From NCBI RefSeq assembly GCF_014203895.1, contig NZ_JACHJY010000007.1, positions 248,001-312,000 on the forward strand: 64,000 bases of DNA, read 5' to 3'. This DNA is from Streptomyces nymphaeiformis. Lineage in GTDB: Bacteria > Actinomycetota > Actinomycetes > Streptomycetales > Streptomycetaceae. The notes beneath the pieces were generated by a model. It was not told the DNA's origin. It saw only the letters and a list, made by a program, of their open reading frames with translations, and ran no database searches. The stretch's first letter is position 1. Each line of letters starts with the position of its first letter. Positions 58,848-64,000 of the stretch are shown here, piece by piece. The position numbers and the translations under genes were made by a program.

Positions 58848-59615
58848 ATGGGATCGTTCGGAGCAGCAGCGGGCGGCCGGGCCACGGGGCGGCCGGTGCG
58901 TGGGATCGCCCTCGACATCGGCAGTTCCCGGACCCGCGCCTGGGCGCCGGGGGCGGGCGTCTTCGCGGACGTTCCGAGCGGTCCCGTCCGGCGCGGCCGG
59001 GTGACCGATGCCGACTCCCAGCTCCGGCTGCTCCGCAGCCTGACCGCCTCGGCCCCGGGCGACGGCGGGCACGACACCGTCGTGATGCTCACCCACCCGG
59101 TCCTCGCGGCCCCGGAGGAGCGGGCGGCGGCACGGCGGATGGTGGACGGTCTCGGCCCGGTGCGGGTCATCGCCGTGGACAGCGCCCGCGCGGCCGCCGC
59201 CTACGCCGCCCCGTCCGGCGGGGGACCGCTGCTCGTCGTCGACCTCGGCGCCCAGCTGACGGAGGTCACCCTCGTCGTGGACGGACTCGTCGAGGACGCC
59301 CGGCTGGCCGAGGTGGGCCTCGACGACCTCCCGGAATCGGGGAGCGGGGCGGACACGATCGCCGCGACGACCGCCGACATGGTGAGCGACCTGTGGCGGC
59401 ACGACCGCACCGGCGCCGTCCGCGGGGCGCTGCGCCGGGGCGTCCTGGTGACCGGCGGCGGCGCGCTGCGGCTCGACGTGACCGGGCGCCTGGCCCACCT
59501 CCTACGGGCCCGGCTCCGCCTGGCGAACGACCCGTCCACCAGCGTCGTCCGGGGCGCGGGCCTGATGCTGGCCTCGGCCTTGCGCCACCCGGCGGGCGCG
59601 CTCCCCCGCGGCTGA
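58848..59615 (+). CDS. MreB/FtsA-like actin-fold protein
   Basis: The 255-residue protein carries actin-superfamily motifs: GIALDIGSSRTRAWAPG (phosphate 1), VMLTHPVLAAPEERAAARRM, VIAVDSARAAAAYA, LLVVDLGAQLTEVTLVVDG (phosphate 2) and VLVTGGGALRLDVTGRLAHL (adenosine). It is shorter than MreB (about 340) and lacks some subdomains. In Streptomyces such small MreB-like proteins are seen outside the mre cluster; their role is unclear. ATG 58848 after GGAAA. Confidence 0.85.
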   Translation: MGSFGAAAGGRATGRPVRGIALDIGSSRTRAWAPGAGVFADVPSGPVRRGRVTDADSQLRLLRSLTASAPGDGGHDTVVMLTHPVLAAPEERAAARRMVDGLGPVRVIAVDSARAAAAYAAPSGGGPLLVVDLGAQLTEVTLVVDGLVEDARLAEVGLDDLPESGSGADTIAATTADMVSDLWRHDRTGAVRGALRRGVLVTGGGALRLDVTGRLAHLLRARLRLANDPSTSVVRGAGLMLASALRHPAGALPRG

Positions 59616-59644
59616 CGGGGGCGACACCGAGCGGGAACGACAGA

Positions 59645-59676
59645 GCCCCGGTTGGACGGGGGATTCCAACCGGGGC
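59645..59676. terminator. 12-bp hairpin terminator
   Basis: GCCCCGGTTGGA (59645-59656) pairs perfectly with TCCAACCGGGGC (59665-59676), loop 8 nt. It serves the plus MreB-like gene; the minus deacetylase gene stops at 59839. Confidence 0.8.
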
Positions 59677-59838
59677 CGATTGCCGTGACGGCGCGAAGAG
59701 CGGTCACCTCTCGGGGGGGGACCTTGGGGACCGGGCCCCTTCGCAGTCACGTACGTATGAACGGTAAACCTTTCCCGAATGTTCCGAGGCATCCCCGGTG
59801 GGCGATGTGAGTCACCTCACCCGATTTCGGCAGGTCCG

Positions 59839-60624
59839 TCAGTCCTTCTCGGGACGGTAGACGGTGCCGGGCTCGGCCTTCCCGGGAGCGAGGAGCTCCG
59901 GCACCGTCACGAACGTGAAGCCCCGCCGCTTGAGCTCGTCGATGATCGAGGGCACGGCCGGCACCGTGCCGTCGTAGATGTCGTGGAGCAGGATGATCCC
60001 GTCGCGGTGCGCCTGCTCCAGGACCCGCTGCCGTATGAGGGCCGAGTCGGTGGTCGAGTAGTCCTTGGCCGTGATGCTCCACAGGACCTGGGCCAGACCG
60101 AGCTCCCGGCTGACGTCGGACACCGTGCCGTCGGTGCGGCCCTGCGGCGGACGCATGAGCGTGGGCTTCCGGCCGGTGATCTTCTCGATGGCGTCCTGGG
60201 TGCGGGACAGCTCCTCGCGGACCTCGGACTCGTCGAGGTCGGTCAGGATCCGGTGCGACCAGGTGTGGTTGGCGACCTCGTGGCCCTCGTCGGAGATGCG
60301 CTTGACCACGTCGGGATAGCGGTCGACGTGCTTGCTGCCGAGGAGGAAGAAGGTGGCGCGCACCTGCTTCTCCTTGAGGACGTCGAGGAGGTGGGGGGTG
60401 TCCTCTCCCGGCCCCGCGTCGAAGGTCAGGGCTATGCACTTGACCTTCGTGCAGTCGACGCGGCGGGCGGTGCCGCCCGCCTTGTCGTCCGTCGCGGCGT
60501 CGCGGCGGGCGTCCTGCGGGGTGACCGGGTCGACGCCGCAGGCTCCGAGCGTCAGCATCAGCGTGGCCGCGGCGAGCACGGCGGTGCCCACCGTCCTGCT
60601 GCGGCCAGACCTGGATCGGAACAT
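59839..60624 (-). CDS. NodB polysaccharide deacetylase lipoprotein
   Basis: The 261-residue protein has a lipoprotein signal (VLAAATLMLTLGAC, Cys29) and a NodB domain with motif 1 TFDAGPGEDTP (the second Asp of TFDDGP is Ala), motif 2 ANHTWSHR, motif 3 RPPQGRTD and motif 5 ILLHDIYDG. It should deacetylate wall or extracellular polysaccharide. The TFDAGP variant is common in actinomycetes. ATG 60624. Confidence 0.92.
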   Translation of the reverse strand: MFRSRSGRSRTVGTAVLAAATLMLTLGACGVDPVTPQDARRDAATDDKAGGTARRVDCTKVKCIALTFDAGPGEDTPHLLDVLKEKQVRATFFLLGSKHVDRYPDVVKRISDEGHEVANHTWSHRILTDLDESEVREELSRTQDAIEKITGRKPTLMRPPQGRTDGTVSDVSRELGLAQVLWSITAKDYSTTDSALIRQRVLEQAHRDGIILLHDIYDGTVPAVPSIIDELKRRGFTFVTVPELLAPGKAEPGTVYRPEKD

Positions 60625-60920
60625 GGTGGACCCGCTTTCCCCGTGGTGTCTTCGGTACGGCCGTCACCGCTGGTCAGGGCGGTGATCACAACCGGAAACC
60701 ACTCTACACATGGTGTATACCGGGGAGATCGGCGGGGTCCGCCGACCGTTCAGACGGCGCGGGGTGGTGCGGCGCGGCGCAGGGCGGCGCGGCGCGGTGC
60801 GGTGGGTTCGGTGCAGCGTGACGCGATGCGGGCCGGTGCACGGACCGCAAGAAGCTCACGGGCACGCAGGAACCCCGGGCGGCGCCCGTCCGCGCCACCC
60901 GGAGCCTTCACACGCCCCGC
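60625..60920. other. Intergenic region without a gene
   Basis: Holds TACAC/GTGTA (60705-60717) and the GTATAC core near the promoter of the deacetylase, then a low-complexity GGCGCGG-rich stretch at about 60763-60820. No open frame with coding character. Confidence 0.6.
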
Positions 60921-61298
60921 TCAGCGGGACGCGAGCAACAGCCGGGCCTCGGTCTCCTGGTCACCGGAGACGGACTGCATCGACTGGATGTCGAAGCCCG
61001 TGGCGAGCACCTTCTCGACCTCGTCGACGGCGTGGTAGCCGCCGGTCAGCGTGGCTCCGACCAGGGCGGACAGGTGGGTGGGGGCCACGTCCTCGTGCCG
61101 TCCACCGGCCGTGTCGAACGTTGCGGTCCAGACAGTGGGAGCCGGTCCCGTCGCCACCTGCGGGCTCGGTGTCGTCATGTCCTCCAGCCGGTAGACCCGG
61201 TCGAGGACGTCGAACACGGCCTGGGCGTCCTCCTTGCAGCAGTCGCTGAGCTGCACGGTGACGTCGGTGTCGATGTGCAAGTCGTACACGTCGCTCAT
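60921..61298 (-). CDS. Hypothetical protein with CC motif
   Basis: The 125-residue protein reads MSDVYDLHIDTDVTVQLSDC with adjacent Cys-Cys (20-21), then KEDAQAVFDVLDRVYRLEDM, TATFDTAGGRHEDVAPTHLS and ends ...DQETEARLLLASR. No signal or known domain. Its start ATG 61298 follows GAGGAG without spacing, so a start farther upstream (GTG 61364) cannot be excluded. Near the ligase gene on the same strand. Confidence 0.6.
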   Translation of the reverse strand: MSDVYDLHIDTDVTVQLSDCCKEDAQAVFDVLDRVYRLEDMTTPSPQVATGPAPTVWTATFDTAGGRHEDVAPTHLSALVGATLTGGYHAVDEVEKVLATGFDIQSMQSVSGDQETEARLLLASR

Positions 61299-61421
61299 CT
61301 CCTCGCGGCCCGCCGGCCGCTCGTGGTGCCACGCACGCCTCGTGCCGGGCGCTCGTCGTGCCACGTCTCCAGCATCCCTCGCGGGAGGCCGCCCCGCGAG
61401 ACCCGTCGACGTCGACCCCCG

Positions 61422-62969
61422 TCAGCGGCCTTCGGTGATGCGCTCCACCGTGTCGGCCTCCGAGGCGCGTTTGTCGGGCCGGTGCCGTACGACCCGGGCG
61501 AAGCGGAGCGTGACGCCCGCCGGGTAGCGCGTCGAGGTCTGGAGCCCGTCGTACGCGATCTCCACGACGAGCTCAGGTCTCACGCGTACGGTGAATCCGT
61601 CGTCCGACACGGCGAGTTCACGGAGCCGCTCGGTCTGCCACCGCAGCATCTCGTCCGTGAGCCCCTTGAAGGTCTTGCCCAACATGGCGAACCCGCCGTC
61701 GGCGGTCCGCGCGCCGAGGTGGAGGTTGGAGAGCAGCCCTGTCCTGCGGCCGTGGCCCCGCTCCACGGCGAGCACGACGAGGTCGACGGTGTGGACGGGT
61801 TTCACCTTCAGCCAGGTCCGTCCCCTGCGTCCCGCCGCATAGGGCGCCTCCAACGCCTTCACGAGCACGCCCTCGTGCCCCCGCGACAGCGTGTCCGCGT
61901 AGAACCGCTCGGCGGCCTCGGCCTGCGCGGCGTCGGCCGGATCGGCGACGACGGTACGGCGCACCCGCTGGGCCTCCGGCAGCAGGCGGGCCAGGACGGC
62001 GTGCCGCTCCAGACCCGGCCGGTCGATCAGCTCCTCGCCCTCCACCGCGAGGACGTCGAAGAAGACCGGCGTGAGGGGAAGCGCGGCCCGCGCACCGGCC
62101 ACGTCGGCCCGGGAGCCGACCCGGGCGGCGATCGACTGGAAGGACACGGGGCGTCCGGTCCCGGGGTCGAGGGCGATCACTTCCCCGTCCAGGATGAAAA
62201 CGTCGGCATCGACCGCACGAGCCGTCGCGACCACCTCCGGGAGCCGATCGGTGATGTCGTCGAGCGAGCGCGTGTACACCCGGACGTCCTCGCCGCGCCG
62301 ATGCACCTGCACGCGGATCCCGTCGAGCTTCTCCTCGACGGCGCACGCCCCCAGACCGGCGATCGCCTCGGCGACGGAGCCGGCGGTGTGCGCGAGCATC
62401 GGCTGCACGGGGCTGCCGACCCGCAGGGTGAACCGGTCGAGCGCGGACGCCCCCTCGGCCAGCACGGCCTGGGCGACCGGAGGCAGCGAGCCTTCGAGCA
62501 TCACGGCGCGCCGCAGATCCGAGGCGGGCACCCCGGCGGCCCGCGCGACCCCCTCCAGGGCGACGGCGTCCAGCGCCCCCTGCCGCACCTCGCCCGCCAG
62601 CAACCGCACCAGCAGTTCCTGTTCGTCGAGGGTCGCGGCGGAGATCAACTGGTGCACGAGCCGGGTCCGCTCGGCCCGCACTCCCGCGCCGGACACGGCG
62701 GCGAGCTCCGCCATCGTCTCGTCGACCTGCCCGAGCGTGAGGGCGGGCCTGTCGGCGGGCGGAACGGCCGGCGGGATGACGTCCTTGAGGATGCTCCACC
62801 CGACCCCGATCCGCCCCTGCGGCAGCCGCCCGGACAGATACGCGATGACGAGCGGACTCTCGTCGGACCCGGCCTCGGCGAACAACTCGGCCAGCAGTGC
62901 GATCTTGCGCGACCGCGCCGACGCGGCGGCGACCTCCCGGGACACTTCCGCGACTCGCGCAAGCAGCAT
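61422..62969 (-). CDS. ATP-dependent DNA ligase
   Basis: The 515-residue protein has an N-terminal ligase domain (about 1-170; AYLSGRLPQGRIGVGWSIL), adenylation domain with motif I EEKLDGIRVQVH (Lys214), motif III FILDGEVIA, motif IV GHEGVLVKAL, motif V WLKVKPVH, and an OB domain with DGLQTSTRYPAG. It joins DNA nicks with ATP (LigB-like). It is not near a Ku or LigD gene here. ATG 62969. Confidence 0.95.
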   Translation of the reverse strand: MLLARVAEVSREVAAASARSRKIALLAELFAEAGSDESPLVIAYLSGRLPQGRIGVGWSILKDVIPPAVPPADRPALTLGQVDETMAELAAVSGAGVRAERTRLVHQLISAATLDEQELLVRLLAGEVRQGALDAVALEGVARAAGVPASDLRRAVMLEGSLPPVAQAVLAEGASALDRFTLRVGSPVQPMLAHTAGSVAEAIAGLGACAVEEKLDGIRVQVHRRGEDVRVYTRSLDDITDRLPEVVATARAVDADVFILDGEVIALDPGTGRPVSFQSIAARVGSRADVAGARAALPLTPVFFDVLAVEGEELIDRPGLERHAVLARLLPEAQRVRRTVVADPADAAQAEAAERFYADTLSRGHEGVLVKALEAPYAAGRRGRTWLKVKPVHTVDLVVLAVERGHGRRTGLLSNLHLGARTADGGFAMLGKTFKGLTDEMLRWQTERLRELAVSDDGFTVRVRPELVVEIAYDGLQTSTRYPAGVTLRFARVVRHRPDKRASEADTVERITEGR

Positions 62970-63020
62970 GGGCTCATCCTCTCCGCCCGTCGCCCCGACC
63001 GCATGCCAGGACGCCCCCTT

Positions 63021-64000
63021 TCAGGGCCAGGCCACCGGACGCCTCCGCCGCCGTGGCGGACGCCCCGCATCCGCCCCTTTCCCCCGCCGGAAACGCTCCA
63101 GGAGCCTCACCCGCGCGGGACGGCCCGGCGGACGATCGATCACCAGAGTCCGGGCCTCCGGAGCCGACACCACGGGAACCTCCACGGCCGGAACATCCAC
63201 CGCCGAAACCGGCACCGCGGATCCCGCCCGCACCGTCATCACCGGCACACCGACCTCACCACGCATCTCCCCTGGATGGGGCGCCTGCCGCTCCGCGCGG
63301 GCCTCGTCCAGGGCCATGGCCAGGCTCACTCGGTGCCAGAGGATCTCGTCCGGGTCGTCGGCCCGCGTCAGCCGTTCGGCGATCTCGCGCGCGACCGGCG
63401 CCATCGGCATCCCGGGTGGCGGAGGTGGTCGCAGCCGGTCGAGGTGGGTGCGTTCGTAGGGATCGTCGACGACCTCGGCCACCTGGACCGGGTCGAGCAG
63501 GGAGGCGATGGCGGCTGCCCGAGCCCACGGGTCCTCGGTCCCACGGAGCAGCAGGGCCAGCCGTCGCGCCCGCCAGTTCCTGGCCCGCAGGTCCTCGCGC
63601 GCGGCAAGACGCTCGCGGACCTCCAGCGGCAGCCGTCCTGCAAGCAGGGCCGGACAGGAGAGGCCGAACTCGGCGACCTCCTGCGCCAGATACAGCCACA
63701 CCACCGCCCGGTAGCGGTTCAGCGAGAACCGCACCGGACTGACATGACCCGTCCGGGCGAGCCGGGTGAACCGGTCGGCGGTGATCCCGAGGAGGGCGGA
63801 GGCCTCCCCCGTACCGACCGCGCGCACCCGCTCGCGCAGTCCGTCGGGGAAGTCCGGGGCGGCCCTGAGGCGGTCGAGCTCGCGCTGCTCGACCCGCCGC
63901 CGCTCTCCCTCGCCGGCCGGCGCCGTCCTCACCAGGCCGAGTTGGACGGCGAGTCGGAACTCGTCGCGCCTCAGTTCCAGTTCCTGTGCGGCCCGCCCCG
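63021..64000 (-). CDS. DUF6397 family protein (5' end outside window)
   Basis: The frame runs from the stop at 63021 to the window edge with the upstream text AAQELELRRDEFRLAVQLGL, which fits the usual start region of DUF6397, so the GTG at 63932 is not the true start. It has a helix-turn-helix-like part (ASALLGITADRFTRLARTGH), a helical middle and a Pro/Val-rich, Arg-rich tail. Role unknown; perhaps DNA-binding. Confidence 0.8.
   Translation of the reverse strand, partial: GRAAQELELRRDEFRLAVQLGLVRTAPAGEGERRRVEQRELDRLRAAPDFPDGLRERVRAVGTGEASALLGITADRFTRLARTGHVSPVRFSLNRYRAVVWLYLAQEVAEFGLSCPALLAGRLPLEVRERLAAREDLRARNWRARRLALLLRGTEDPWARAAAIASLLDPVQVAEVVDDPYERTHLDRLRPPPPPGMPMAPVAREIAERLTRADDPDEILWHRVSLAMALDEARAERQAPHPGEMRGEVGVPVMTVRAGSAVPVSAVDVPAVEVPVVSAPEARTLVIDRPPGRPARVRLLERFRRGKGADAGRPPRRRRRPVAWP

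Noticed and set aside
1..64000. Prophage, insertion sequence, integrative element, tRNA or rRNA
   Set aside because: No transposase, integrase, phage structural gene, attachment-type repeat pair or recognisable RNA gene is seen on either strand.

Overview
The window is a stretch of chromosome from a high-GC actinomycete, almost certainly a Streptomyces or close relative. Pointers are the very high GC at third codon positions, many GTG starts, Streptomyces-type small families (DUF6197, DUF6629, DUF6325, DUF6397, SHOCT, CU044_2847), the RHVD-type cysteine leader peptide, and an NsrR-Hmp pair with cluster residues placed as in S. coelicolor NsrR. I see 68 protein genes plus one leader peptide, no rRNA or tRNA, no insertion sequence, prophage, integrase or CRISPR array, and no large biosynthetic cluster.

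Left part (1-13.7 kb): the end of an amino-sugar/tagatose-type catabolic set (class II aldolase, SIS isomerase) with a divergent DeoR regulator; a Tat-exported phospholipase C; a LysM-transglycosylase behind a 564 bp leader that holds a ydaO-type (c-di-AMP) riboswitch; a phosphoribosyltransferase-hydrolase fusion; a LURP-one protein; a large GAF/PAS/SpoIIE phosphatase; a zinc-free L31; and an NmrA-type reductase.

Middle (13.7-36 kb): cyclophilin, small secreted and membrane proteins, a NUDIX hydrolase, a histidine kinase-response regulator pair divergent from an ABC exporter, a YihY/BrkB membrane protein, HxlR regulator/thioesterase, a second SpoIIE phosphatase, a MoxR-CoxE(VWA) pair, an HhH protein, a nucleosidase, and a sulfur-type unit: cysteine leader peptide plus two flavin monooxygenases. 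Next come a CocE hydrolase and a TetR-MFS-SpoIIE phosphatase operon.

Right part (36-64 kb): a yybP-ykoY (Mn2+) riboswitch in front of a TMEM165/GDT1 exporter, hemerythrin, TetR/acyl-CoA dehydrogenase, VOC protein, M20 amidohydrolase, a LysR/MFS/cupin unit, a lone OLD-type TOPRIM protein, a GntR plus cache-domain protein divergent from a complete PotABCD-like polyamine ABC transporter, a Trypco1-type small protein, an L,D-transpeptidase, SRPBCC/PadR, a peroxiredoxin, SHOCT/DUF6325 proteins, an unusual membrane gene with no ordinary start codon, the nitric-oxide unit nsrR-hmp with two NsrR boxes, an MreB/FtsA-like protein, a NodB deacetylase lipoprotein, an ATP-dependent DNA ligase and a DUF6397 gene cut by the window end.

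The genes form many short regulatory modules rather than one pathway. The clearest RNA-based controls are the c-di-AMP riboswitch, the cysteine leader and the Mn2+ riboswitch. I did not find a convincing large undescribed system. The best leads are the riboswitch variant, the leader-peptide/monooxygenase unit, the cache-GntR-polyamine module, the CTG-start membrane gene with its 16-bp repeat array, and the isolated TOPRIM and Trypco1 proteins.
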